Shown here: piece by piece, positions 9,335 through 17,274 of the stretch | Numbering within the stretch: position 1 is the first letter of the stretch | Layout: each line of letters opens with the position of its first letter | Origin: G965267425 sp965267425 | GTDB taxonomy: Bacteria; Bacteroidota; Bacteroidia; Flavobacteriales_E; Vicingaceae | Length of the DNA stretch: 64,000 nt | Direction: 5' to 3' | Assembly (NCBI GenBank): GCA_965267425.1 | Contig: OZ253959.1 | Coordinates: 1,550,001 to 1,614,000 of the forward strand | Notes under the pieces: generated by a model | What the model was told of the DNA's origin: nothing | The model's database searches: none | What the model saw: only the letters and a program-made list of their open reading frames with translations | Program-made: the position numbers and the translations under genes

Positions 9335-9359
9335 GTAATTTTAGTTCATATTGGACCAT

Positions 9360-10082
9360 ATGCATTCCGGTGTTGATCTATATGAACAATTAAAACGTCA
9401 ACGTAAACGACGTGAACTCGAAAGCGAGGGATTCCTTGATAAAGTAAAGTTTATGTTGTTCGAAGAGGTCACCAAAGATCTGGACACACGTGAAAGAATC
9501 AAGGAAAATCAAGCCGTTTTAAGATATCCGTCAAAGGAAGGGTTGGATGAAAAAAGGATTTTTACCCAAAAAGATGTCCGCTCCGTTTGTATTGCTTATC
9601 ACTTGCGGTTTTTGCATTCCACCTTCTTTAAAAATGACTTTCCACCATCTGTATTGAGGAAGATTCGGCAGTTTGAAAAAATTGCACGAACTCCGGTAAA
9701 CTATTACATCATGGCTCCTGCCAAAGCTTTTACCTTGAAAAACAAAGATTCAGATCCGGTATTGTTTGCCAAAGTGGGTGACGATGATTTCTATTTTATT
9801 GACAAATGGGGAAAAGAACTGCATGTAGTTCGAAAAATTGTCATGTACCCCATTCGTTCAATTGCTCATTTACTATTGACCATTTTAGGTGCTTCAGCTG
9901 TTTTTTCTGCCATCATTCCTGATCATACATTGGTCTTAGCAGGACAAACCGAATCTTATCCTTATCGATTTATCTTATTTGTCACTTTGTTTTTTTGCCT
10001 TTGTGCCATACTAAGTTTTGGCCTTTTGACGTTTCATAAGAACTTTAGTAACTCGTTGTGGAACAGCAAATTTCTTCCATGA
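9360..10082 (+). CDS. hypothetical membrane protein
   Basis: I do not recognise a family. The protein has 240 residues from ATG 9360 (an in-frame TTG lies 9 bases upstream). The first 170 residues are soluble and charged, with a strongly basic helix near residues 11-22 (LKRQRKRRELE). Two hydrophobic segments near residues 170-190 and 200-222 anchor the C-terminus in the inner membrane. The stop overlaps the next start as ATGA, so it is translationally coupled to an exported beta-rich protein. Confidence 0.7.
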   Translation: MHSGVDLYEQLKRQRKRRELESEGFLDKVKFMLFEEVTKDLDTRERIKENQAVLRYPSKEGLDEKRIFTQKDVRSVCIAYHLRFLHSTFFKNDFPPSVLRKIRQFEKIARTPVNYYIMAPAKAFTLKNKDSDPVLFAKVGDDDFYFIDKWGKELHVVRKIVMYPIRSIAHLLLTILGASAVFSAIIPDHTLVLAGQTESYPYRFILFVTLFFCLCAILSFGLLTFHKNFSNSLWNSKFLP

Positions 10083-10852
10083 AATATCCTCTTTTACTGA
10101 ATTTTCTATGTGCTCTGTGCCTGAGTTTTGCTTGCATTGATCCAGCTTTTAGTCAGGAAGATGCTACGTTAAATGATACCCTGTTCATCAAAGATGGATC
10201 GTTTATACGATGTAAGATCATTGAATTATCACCAAATAAATTGGTTTACCAGGAAGAAGATGGAACACAGTTCGATTTGGAGAGGAGCGAATTGGATTAT
10301 TTTGTGGATAATCCTCCTTCATGGGATATGGATTCCATAGCCGAAAACATGAATCAACCCGTAGAAAAAGTTGTGTTTTTCGGTTACCAGGGAAGTTTTC
10401 CAAGCGCACCAGCTGGATTCTTTTTGTCAGCCAGGATTCATGAAAACCTGGGATTCATCTTTGATTTGAAAATTGGTGGCGGTGAAGCCGAAGGTACCTT
10501 TCTTGAAAACATCAGTATTGATCAGGCAGAAAATGAAAATGGTGATCAGTATGAAGGATTGAAAGAAAGTACATTGTTATACGTAAACTTTGGATTTACT
10601 TACCAATTTATAAAAGGATTTAGATTGTACGGAAGTCTTGGTCTTCATAATACCACACAATTTAGGCAATACTATGACCCTTCAGGACGATACGGTTCAG
10701 ACAGATACCACATTTCTGAAGGTTCAAATAAAATAAACGAACTCAACCTGGCCCTTGGAGCCATGTATAGTTTTCCTTTTGGAATGATTGTACTTGCAGG
10801 TGTAGAAAGCCAGCTCGATGGTGTTACCCTGGGAGTTGGAATGGCTTTTTAA
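10079..10852 (+). CDS. exported outer-membrane-type protein of unknown function
   Basis: The protein has 257 residues from ATG 10079, overlapping the upstream stop by 4 bases; a GTG 21 bases earlier is less likely because the signal peptide begins at MKYPLLLNFLCALCLSF. After the cleavage region (AFSQED), a short module reading DTLFIKDGSFIRCKIIELSP resembles the many Bacteroidota cell-surface proteins that begin with a 'kdG..i.ckI' strand pair. The C-terminal half alternates polar and hydrophobic residues and ends in GVTLGVGMAF with a terminal Phe, as in small beta-barrels. Barrel topology is an inference. Confidence 0.65.
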   Translation: MKYPLLLNFLCALCLSFACIDPAFSQEDATLNDTLFIKDGSFIRCKIIELSPNKLVYQEEDGTQFDLERSELDYFVDNPPSWDMDSIAENMNQPVEKVVFFGYQGSFPSAPAGFFLSARIHENLGFIFDLKIGGGEAEGTFLENISIDQAENENGDQYEGLKESTLLYVNFGFTYQFIKGFRLYGSLGLHNTTQFRQYYDPSGRYGSDRYHISEGSNKINELNLALGAMYSFPFGMIVLAGVESQLDGVTLGVGMAF

Positions 10853-11379
10853 GCATTATCAACGCCTATAATTTCCCAATTCTTTCCATTGTGCTTTAAT
10901 GTACTAACCTCCCGAATAGCAAAGGACATAGGGGATATACTATTCTTTGCAAATGCCACAATATCCTTAAAATGAACTGGGTTTATGTCTCTATTTGCCA
11001 AAGTGATGTGGGGGTGAAAAATGGTTCTTTTTTCTTTTCCAATGCCAAGATGTTGGAACAATTCTTCTTGGAGCGTATAACGGTAATTGGACATCTCCAA
11101 ATTGTCATTGACATCAATGTAAATAGTACGTTGATCAAAACACTGAATATCTTCGGTTTGTATGTCAAATACCTTTGGTTTCGGTATTGTTGACAATAAT
11201 TCTGTCAATTCCGACTGCCGATGGGCCTCCAATCGAAATGGCATGTGAAGGGTAATGTGCGGAGGAGATTTGAGTGCATGATGGCAATCATATTGATTTG
11301 AAATCGAAGTGCGAATTGCTTCGATTGAATGAATCTGAGGTTCTGGAATGATCAAGGCTATAAAATACAACTCCTTCAT
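10849..11379 (-). CDS. 2H phosphoesterase / 2'-5' RNA ligase family protein
   Basis: The protein has 176 residues with the two HxTx motifs of the 2H superfamily: PPHITLHMPF near residue 40 and FHPHITLANRD near residue 122, spaced as expected. By family knowledge, members are RNA cyclic phosphodiesterases or ligases acting on 2',3' or 2'-5' linkages in the cytoplasm; the substrate is unknown. It converges on the upstream gene, with the two stop codons overlapping. Confidence 0.85.
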   Translation of the reverse strand: MKELYFIALIIPEPQIHSIEAIRTSISNQYDCHHALKSPPHITLHMPFRLEAHRQSELTELLSTIPKPKVFDIQTEDIQCFDQRTIYIDVNDNLEMSNYRYTLQEELFQHLGIGKEKRTIFHPHITLANRDINPVHFKDIVAFAKNSISPMSFAIREVSTLKHNGKNWEIIGVDNA

Positions 11380-11416
11380 TATTAACTATTTATTGTTGAT
11401 TCGAAATACATGGCAT

Positions 11417-11424
11417 GATCTTTG
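11417..11424 (+). promoter_or_regulatory. candidate -7 element of the tonB-like gene
   Basis: GATCTTTG is one mismatch from TAnnTTTG, with TTG triplets 18-21 bases upstream (11393-11398). GATnTTTG recurs before tdk, the VOC gene and the SdpR gene in this window. It favours ATG 11451 over ATG 11415, which lies before the box. Confidence 0.45.
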
Positions 11425-11450
11425 AATTCTTTATAAGAAACCTCACTACT

Positions 11451-12143
11451 ATGAAATCACATAAAAATAATCCTTCAGAACAACATGTACTAACCTTTCG
11501 ACTTATTGGATTCATAATGGCCGCGGCTATGGCCTACACGGCGCTCAATTGGAAAACATATTCCAATGGTACCGCTATTTTACCTGATGACCAATGGGAA
11601 TCAAAAGAAGACATTGAATTGCCCGAAATTGTTCAAGCATTTCAACAGCATAAACCCAAAAGGTTAAAAGCCAGCATATTTACACTAGACAATTCAATCT
11701 CACTGGATAAACTATTGGATAAAATGGATAAGAAGGAACCCGTAAAAAGAGATGTGGGAGACGATTTTGATGATCTGTTTACGGATGGTGATGATGATAA
11801 ACTCAAAGACGATAGCCCGGTATTTAAATATGTTCAAACGCCAGAATTTCCAGGTGGCGAAGATTCCTTGATTCGATATATCAAAAATCGATTTGAATAC
11901 CCAGTCAATCTTAAGGGAACAGGTATTCAAGGAGTGGTATATATGGCCTTTTCAGTGGATAAAAAAGGAAAGGTGAAAGACGTTAAAGTTGTAAGAGGAT
12001 TGCAACCCAGACATATGTCCAAGTCAATTGATGACAGCTTGATCAAAATTTTGGAAAATATGCCCAATTGGACTCCGGGAGAAAAAGACGGGTACGAAAA
12101 AACAATGACCATGTCACTTCCGGTAAACATTGTAGTTCAATAA
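11451..12143 (+). CDS. TonB family energy transducer
   Basis: The protein has 230 residues from ATG 11451. A single N-terminal membrane anchor (LIGFIMAAAMAYTAL) is followed by an acidic linker rich in Asp (about residues 85-125) and a TonB C-terminal domain that begins with the Bacteroidota signature PEFPGGEDSLIRYIKNRFEYP and ends in NWTPGEKDG...SLPVNIVVQ. By family knowledge it transmits the proton motive force from ExbB/ExbD to outer-membrane receptors; ExbBD genes are not in the window. It could serve the receptor at 17275. Confidence 0.82.
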   Translation: MKSHKNNPSEQHVLTFRLIGFIMAAAMAYTALNWKTYSNGTAILPDDQWESKEDIELPEIVQAFQQHKPKRLKASIFTLDNSISLDKLLDKMDKKEPVKRDVGDDFDDLFTDGDDDKLKDDSPVFKYVQTPEFPGGEDSLIRYIKNRFEYPVNLKGTGIQGVVYMAFSVDKKGKVKDVKVVRGLQPRHMSKSIDDSLIKILENMPNWTPGEKDGYEKTMTMSLPVNIVVQ

Positions 12144-12252
12144 ATAACGTGATTTAGCCATTGAAGTTCTCTTTCTGACCATTCATGTATCTATGATGCA
12201 CGAAATGAGCGTGTTATTGAAATAATCGTACTTTTATAGAAACCAAAATACG

Positions 12253-13476
12253 ATGACTATGAAAAGAACTTTACTTTTTGTTTCAATGATTTCTATTGCC
12301 TTTGGGATATCTGCCCAAAGCGAATTCACAGAGAACTCTTCCAGAGATAAAGTTTGGAATGGTAAGGTGAAATCTTACAAAGACGTAGGAGCAAAAGCCC
12401 CAGAAGAATTTTCTCAATGGTTTAATTTTAGAGATGATGTAGAAGATCTTGGCGGTAACTACACGCAATTTTATACCATGTTATTTCCGGATTCTACGGT
12501 TCAGGCAGAATTTGACGGTGGACCTGGATATGTTTGGAAACATTCCTTTGGACAAATTTTGGATCCTACTTCAAGCATTTTTGCCATCAACTCTCAAGCC
12601 ATTGATACCAATGTAGCATACACATTGGACTCTATTGCTTTACCGTATACTTACAATCGTATCCAGACAGCAAATCCAGATACGCTCTTAATTCAAATAT
12701 TTACGCATGACATGCTATCTTTTGTGGAGACACCTAATTGGTCAACCCCAAGATCTTATGCTACGGCGGAATACGATTCTGTTGCCAGGAAAGGACTAAA
12801 CCCGGCTCAGGAGATTGTTTACTTGTTGGAGGATAAGGACACTACTACGAGTACACTAGGATTCATTTCTGTGGCTGTGGGAGAAAGTGTAAACGCTGAT
12901 GAAGTGATTGCCGCAACATTCACATATTTCCCTGGAAACCCTTTCAGCAAAGATGATGTTGTTGATTTTGTGAACATGACACCAGACATCAATGGTTTTG
13001 CCATCTATGATGGTAGAGATGAAAATTCTACGCTGGACAATGGTTATTACAACATGGGACAGATGGTAACCAGTAATATTCGATACAATGTAGCAGGTGC
13101 TACCAATGGATGGGAAGGACAATACATTCCCGGAGCGGCTTATGGAAACTCTTCCGGAGTTCGCCATTTGAATGTAAACTTCAGAATATCATATCTGATT
13201 GATGGAATCAATGAAAGCAACTTGATCAAATATGACCTGCGTTCTTACCCAATGCCGGTAGAAAATCAATTCAGAGTGACTTTCGAGCCATACAATGCGC
13301 AGGTTGCTGTTTATGAAATTTATGATTTGAACGGCACCATGGTACAATCCTATAGAATTGATGCATCAACGGGTGCTTTTGATATGGATTTGACTACGTT
13401 GACCGATGGATTTTACGTAGGGAAATTCATTTTGGACAATCAGCTGATCAACTCTGCCAAGATTGTCAAAAAATAA
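12253..13476 (+). CDS. secreted protein with type IX (Por) sorting domain
   Basis: The protein has 407 residues; ATG 12253 and ATG 12259 are equivalent start choices. A signal peptide (RTLLFVSMISIAFGISAQ) precedes about 300 residues that I do not recognise. The last 80 residues are a T9SS type A sorting domain: YPMPVENQFRV, then AVYEIYDLNGTMVQSY and LTDGFYVGKF...SAKIVKK. By family knowledge this directs export across the outer membrane through the T9SS and usually removal of the domain. A strong terminator follows directly. Confidence 0.85.
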   Translation: MTMKRTLLFVSMISIAFGISAQSEFTENSSRDKVWNGKVKSYKDVGAKAPEEFSQWFNFRDDVEDLGGNYTQFYTMLFPDSTVQAEFDGGPGYVWKHSFGQILDPTSSIFAINSQAIDTNVAYTLDSIALPYTYNRIQTANPDTLLIQIFTHDMLSFVETPNWSTPRSYATAEYDSVARKGLNPAQEIVYLLEDKDTTTSTLGFISVAVGESVNADEVIAATFTYFPGNPFSKDDVVDFVNMTPDINGFAIYDGRDENSTLDNGYYNMGQMVTSNIRYNVAGATNGWEGQYIPGAAYGNSSGVRHLNVNFRISYLIDGINESNLIKYDLRSYPMPVENQFRVTFEPYNAQVAVYEIYDLNGTMVQSYRIDASTGAFDMDLTTLTDGFYVGKFILDNQLINSAKIVKK

Positions 13477-13494
13477 TTTTAAGTACAATGAATT

Positions 13495-13528
13495 AAAAAC
13501 CGCATCGTTTAGTCGATGCGGTTTTTTT
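13495..13528 (+). terminator. rho-independent terminator
   Basis: A perfect 13-base-pair stem (arm AAAAACCGCATCG and its complement) with a 6-base loop ends in a run of seven T. It terminates the T9SS cargo gene and isolates the downstream sigma/FecR locus. Confidence 0.88.
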
Positions 13529-13564
13529 GTGCCCGATTATCCACAGTACTTTAAGGGCGATTAC

Positions 13565-13572
13565 TATATTTG
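13565..13572 (+). promoter_or_regulatory. -7 promoter element of the ECF sigma gene
   Basis: TATATTTG is a perfect -7 box 18 bases before ATG 13591. The in-frame TTG at 13570 lies inside it and is therefore rejected as a start. The sigma gene thus appears to use the housekeeping promoter, not the ECF-type motif seen at 14169 and 17214. Confidence 0.6.
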
Positions 13573-13590
13573 CCCACCAATCACAACGGT

Positions 13591-14160
13591 ATGAATGATG
13601 TTCATTTGTTTTCCCAGGTCAAAGAAGGAAATCAAATTGCGTATGAACAGCTTTTTAGGCGTTATTATTCGGACCTATGTGGTTATGCACAATATGTCTT
13701 GAAAGACATTGATCTAAGTGAAGATTTGGTTCAGGAAGTTTTTGTTCAATTGTGGCAAAAAAAGGATCAGGTTCAAATCAGCGAATCTTTAAAATCATAT
13801 TTATTCACAGCGGTTAGAAACCGTTGCCTGAATGAATTCCGTCACAATAAAATCAAAGACGAACATCAGCAATATGCCAAATCATCAACCGGAATGGGTG
13901 GTTATCATGCAGTTGACGATGTGGTGGAAGGCGATGACCTTAAAAATCATTTGAATCAATGCATTGAGAAACTACCTCCTCAATGTAAAAGGGTTTTCAT
14001 GTTAAATCGATTTGAAGGAAAGAAATACAGCGAAATTGCTGAAGAATTGGGGATTTCAAATAAAGCCGTAGAAGCGCATATGAGCAAGGCTTTAAAGATT
14101 TTACGGAAAGAATTAAAGGATTTTTTAACGGTCATTTTGACAATTTTATTGAATTCTTAA
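13591..14160 (+). CDS. ECF sigma factor of FecI type (Bacteroidota RpoE-like)
   Basis: The protein has 189 residues with sigma region 2 (AYEQLFRRYYSDLCGYAQYV, then SEDLVQEVFVQLWQ) and region 4 (LPPQCKRVFMLNRFEGKKYS, EIAEELGISNKAVEAHMSKA). It is followed by a FecR-type anti-sigma, an STN-domain protein and a TonB-dependent receptor, the standard order of a trans-envelope signalling locus. By family knowledge it is held inactive by FecR until a receptor signal arrives. The motif GTAGGG-N15-GTGTCT before fecR and the receptor is proposed as its promoter. Confidence 0.9.
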   Translation: MNDVHLFSQVKEGNQIAYEQLFRRYYSDLCGYAQYVLKDIDLSEDLVQEVFVQLWQKKDQVQISESLKSYLFTAVRNRCLNEFRHNKIKDEHQQYAKSSTGMGGYHAVDDVVEGDDLKNHLNQCIEKLPPQCKRVFMLNRFEGKKYSEIAEELGISNKAVEAHMSKALKILRKELKDFLTVILTILLNS

Positions 14161-14168
14161 AAATTGAG

Positions 14169-14195
14169 GTAGGGTATATCTATTTTAAAGTGTCT
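14169..14195 (+). promoter_or_regulatory. putative ECF promoter of fecR (GTAGGG-N15-GTGTCT)
   Basis: GTAGGG at 14169-14174 and GTGTCT at 14190-14195 are separated by exactly 15 bases. The same two hexamers with the same spacer occur at 17214-17240 before the TonB-dependent receptor. The -10-like element ends 15 bases before the fecR ATG. Recognition by the sigma factor at 13591 is inferred from position. Confidence 0.6.
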
Positions 14196-14210
14196 AACTG
14201 TTGAGGACGC

Positions 14211-15230
14211 ATGCAAAAACCTATTGAAAATATCGAAGCTCTTATCTGGAAATACCTGGAGGGGGTTGCTAATGCTCAGGAAAGAAAAGCTGTTGATGAC
14301 TGGAAATCAATTCCGGAAAATCAAAAGGACTGGGATGCATATGTTGCGCTTTTTGGAAGGTTCGTTGAAGTGGAATCAGCACATCAACCAGCTGAGGTTA
14401 ATGTGGATAATGCATGGGCAAAGGTTCAACAAGCCATCGATGGGAGCGAGCCTAAAGTGGTGGAATTAAATCAACAATCAACCAATTTCAGTTGGTTGAA
14501 ATATGCAGCAGCAATTGTTGTTTCTGTCGGATTGGGATGGTGGTTTGTGAAAGGAGATTACTTCAATTCCAATGATGCTTCAACTTTTGTTTCTTACGCA
14601 CCAGTAGATTCCCTCAGAGAACTTAACCTTCCGGACGGATCATTGGTTTCAATGAAAGCCGGCGCTTCACTTGCCTATCAGGAAGAAGGACAATTGAGAA
14701 AAGTAAGCTTTGAAGGAGATGGATATTTTGAAATAGAACGTGATACCACCAAACCATTTGTTATTGAAGTAGGAGATGCTGTGGTGAGTGTACTTGGGAC
14801 ATCGTTTTACATTAATTCCATTTCTAAAGAAGAAGTAGAAGTGTCTGTTAATTCAGGAAAGGTGAAATTATCTCACATTCAACCTGAAAAATCTTCAGAT
14901 TATGTATTGCTGGAAAAAGGAGAGAAAGGAAAAGTGAAGGATCGCAAAAAACCATTAAAAGAAACGTTGGAAACGTTGAATTTCCTTTCATGGAGAAGTC
15001 ACAAATTCAGATTTAAAAATACTCGATTAGAAAACGTATTCCAGGATTTGGAAGATTACTACCAAGTGTCATTTATTGTAGAAAACCAAGCATTGCTCGA
15101 ATGTCGATTGAGCGGTAAATTTTACAAACAGACCCTGGATGAATTACTGGACATGCTAGGCATGACCTTTGAATTAGAAATCAACAGAGATCAAAATAAA
15201 GTTACCGTTCAAGGTGAAGGATGTCAATAA
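14211..15230 (+). CDS. FecR-type anti-sigma factor
   Basis: The protein has 339 residues. The N-terminal cytoplasmic part (about residues 1-93) would bind the sigma factor. A single membrane span lies at WLKYAAAIVVSVGLGWWFV (about residues 95-113). The periplasmic FecR domain follows, with LRELNLPDGSLVSMKAGASL and GDGYFEIERDTTKPFVIEVG then VLGTSFYIN. The C-terminus (about residue 265 on) is a DUF4974 domain with FRFKNTRLENVFQDLEDYY. It lies 50 bases after the sigma gene and overlaps the next gene by 10 bases. Confidence 0.92.
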   Translation: MQKPIENIEALIWKYLEGVANAQERKAVDDWKSIPENQKDWDAYVALFGRFVEVESAHQPAEVNVDNAWAKVQQAIDGSEPKVVELNQQSTNFSWLKYAAAIVVSVGLGWWFVKGDYFNSNDASTFVSYAPVDSLRELNLPDGSLVSMKAGASLAYQEEGQLRKVSFEGDGYFEIERDTTKPFVIEVGDAVVSVLGTSFYINSISKEEVEVSVNSGKVKLSHIQPEKSSDYVLLEKGEKGKVKDRKKPLKETLETLNFLSWRSHKFRFKNTRLENVFQDLEDYYQVSFIVENQALLECRLSGKFYKQTLDELLDMLGMTFELEINRDQNKVTVQGEGCQ

Positions 15231-17146
15231 TCAGATACATATTTGCCTTGGGATTGGGGCTTCTGGTGACCAGCCTTTCGGCTCAAATACTGGATTCCAA
15301 AATATCTTTGTCCAGCAACGATGTTCCGCTACCCGATGTACTGTTTCAGCTAAGTGAGCAGGCATATTTCGATTATTCATACAACTCTCATATCATCACA
15401 GATGAAATTACGTTGTCTCTGCATGTAGAAGACAAAGAGCTGGAATATGTGCTGGACGAAATTGAACACAAAACAGGCGTGCATTACAAGGAAAAGCACG
15501 ATCAATTTATTTTTTACAAGAAACGAACTCCGCAAAAAGATAAATCCATTCGACTCATCAGTGGAATCATTTTCGATACGAAAGATGGAAATCCATTGTC
15601 GGGGGTGAAAATTACAGAACGTTTTTTGGGAAAGTCTGTATTTACAGATGCTGATGGCTATTATCAAATGGAAATTGAAAATCCCAATTTGACACTTGAT
15701 TTGGAAATAGAACACAGTGATTATTATTCCAAACTTATTGAAGTGAGATTGGCAGAGGATTTGGTATTCAATGTAGCATTGTCAGAGTTACCTCCTTTGG
15801 CCAAATTACAACCAGGAGATGATGAACTGTTGAGTAGTCTGGGAAAAATGACTCCTAAAGAAACTGAAATCACCTTTGTGAAATCCATTCTCTTGCCAAC
15901 GGTTGATTCCAATCGATTTCGAACGGTTAAATCGATTGAAGACCGAAAAGTGGTGAAATTGTTAGTGGCCGACTCATTGTTGGTTTCTGACGAATCCGAT
16001 ACGAATTTGAATCGTGCGCCAGCTCATTTTGGTTTTATTCCTGGTTTTGGAACGAATATGAATGAAGGCGGAAAGACCATAAATCAATCCGTTTCCATCA
16101 ATGTATTGGCCGGATATTCAGCTGGTTTGGAAGGAGTAGAGATGGGGGGATTGGTCAATATAGAACGCTTTAATGTGAATGGTGTTCAGGTTGCTGGTTT
16201 GGCAAATATCATAGGAGGTAAAATGGAAGGCGTGCAAATTGCAGGCATTACCAATACGGCGAAAACAAAAGTTAATGGCTTTCAGATAGCAGGAATTTCC
16301 AATATTTCCGGACTCAAGATGCAAGGATTCCAGATAGCAGGAATTACCAATGTCCATCGTGGGGAAATGTTGGGTGTTCAAATAGCAGGAATAAACAATG
16401 TACTCACAGAAAAGACGGTAGGAGCGCAAATTTCAGGAATTGTGAACACCGGAATGGATACCATAACCGGTTTACAACTTTCCGGAATAGCCAATTCATT
16501 AAGAGGAGACATTGATGGTTTACAATTGACGGGCATCAGCAACATTGCTGAAAATGTAAGTGGTATGCAGATTGCCGGTGTCTTTAATTATGCTGCAAAA
16601 CTTACCGGTGTGCAAATTGGTTTGATCAACATTGTGGATTCGCTTGAGGATGGCGCTGTCATTGGGATGTTCAATATTGTACGAAATGGATACAATCGAA
16701 TTGAATTGAATTACAATGATATGAACATGTTGCATGTCAGGTATAAATCCGGAACCAACAAATTTTACAACATCTTATCTGCGGGAATTATAACCAACGA
16801 GCAATCTATCTATGACATTGGATATGGTGTTGGAACTCAAATGGGTGAGGAGAAACGGGTATTTCTGACTTCAGAAGTCAGTTTCCATGTGATGAATGCA
16901 CCTGAGTGGAACAGTGAAACTACCGGAGCGGACTTTGCCTTTCTGAGTAGCTTCGAAACAAATGTGGTGGTGCGCGTTCGAAAGAGGTGGGCCATTACCG
17001 CAGGTCCTGCTTTGCGCATGTATATTTATGATCGTTCCATTGATCCAGCGGAGAATTTTGAATTCAACAATATCTTGATTGAAGCAGAAGGCAATACGCA
17101 CAATGTTGTCACCTATTTTGGCTGGAATTTCGGCATCCAATTTTGA
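15221..17146 (+). CDS. STN-domain protein with CarboxypepD-like module and 16-residue surface repeats
   Basis: The protein has 641 residues: a signal peptide (about residues 1-21), then an STN (secretin/TonB short N-terminal) domain at about residues 24-90 (LSSNDVPLPDVLFQLSEQAY, FDYSYNSHI). A carboxypeptidase-like regulatory domain follows (SGIIFDTKDGNPLSGVKI). Residues about 305-490 hold eleven units of 15-16 residues, consensus G-[VFLM]-Q-[IVL]-x-G-[IL]-x-N, like the LA_2272-type surface repeats. The remainder is beta-rich and ends in FGWNFGIQF. It has no TonB-dependent barrel. The overlap with fecR says it is part of the signalling unit. Its role as a signal receiver is inferred. Confidence 0.75.
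   Translation: MSIIRYIFALGLGLLVTSLSAQILDSKISLSSNDVPLPDVLFQLSEQAYFDYSYNSHIITDEITLSLHVEDKELEYVLDEIEHKTGVHYKEKHDQFIFYKKRTPQKDKSIRLISGIIFDTKDGNPLSGVKITERFLGKSVFTDADGYYQMEIENPNLTLDLEIEHSDYYSKLIEVRLAEDLVFNVALSELPPLAKLQPGDDELLSSLGKMTPKETEITFVKSILLPTVDSNRFRTVKSIEDRKVVKLLVADSLLVSDESDTNLNRAPAHFGFIPGFGTNMNEGGKTINQSVSINVLAGYSAGLEGVEMGGLVNIERFNVNGVQVAGLANIIGGKMEGVQIAGITNTAKTKVNGFQIAGISNISGLKMQGFQIAGITNVHRGEMLGVQIAGINNVLTEKTVGAQISGIVNTGMDTITGLQLSGIANSLRGDIDGLQLTGISNIAENVSGMQIAGVFNYAAKLTGVQIGLINIVDSLEDGAVIGMFNIVRNGYNRIELNYNDMNMLHVRYKSGTNKFYNILSAGIITNEQSIYDIGYGVGTQMGEEKRVFLTSEVSFHVMNAPEWNSETTGADFAFLSSFETNVVVRVRKRWAITAGPALRMYIYDRSIDPAENFEFNNILIEAEGNTHNVVTYFGWNFGIQF
16133..16690 (+). repeat. in-gene tandem repeat, 48-bp period, about 11 units
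   Basis: Successive units begin GVEMGGLVN, GVQVAGLAN, GVQIAGITN, GFQIAGISN, GFQIAGITN, GVQIAGINN, GAQISGIVN, GLQLSGIAN, GLQLTGISN, GMQIAGVFN and GVQIGLIN. Spacing is 16 residues for the first eight and 15 for the last ones. The DNA copies have diverged, so this is protein-level selection, not a recent expansion. A beta-solenoid fold is inferred. Confidence 0.85.
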
Positions 17147-17213
17147 TCTAGATTGCCAATAATGCTCTGTAATTCAACAATATAAGGGCTTTTCAAAAAA
17201 AATTTATTTAAGG

Positions 17214-17240
17214 GTAGGGTGAAGTCCTCAACACGTGTCT
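17214..17240 (+). promoter_or_regulatory. putative ECF promoter of the TonB-dependent receptor
   Basis: GTAGGG (17214-17219), 15 bases, GTGTCT (17235-17240): the same arrangement as before fecR. The element ends 34 bases before the receptor ATG. Confidence 0.6.
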
Positions 17241-17274
17241 TGTAATTGAAGAATCGTAATTCAATTATACACAA

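Noticed and set aside
13570..13590. TTG 13570 as start of the ECF sigma gene
   Set aside because: It lies inside the perfect -7 box at 13565-13572, so it would not be on the transcript.
16133..16690. Possible CRISPR-like array from the regular 48-base period
   Set aside because: The periodicity is at protein level inside an intact reading frame; DNA copies are not identical and there are no unique spacers.
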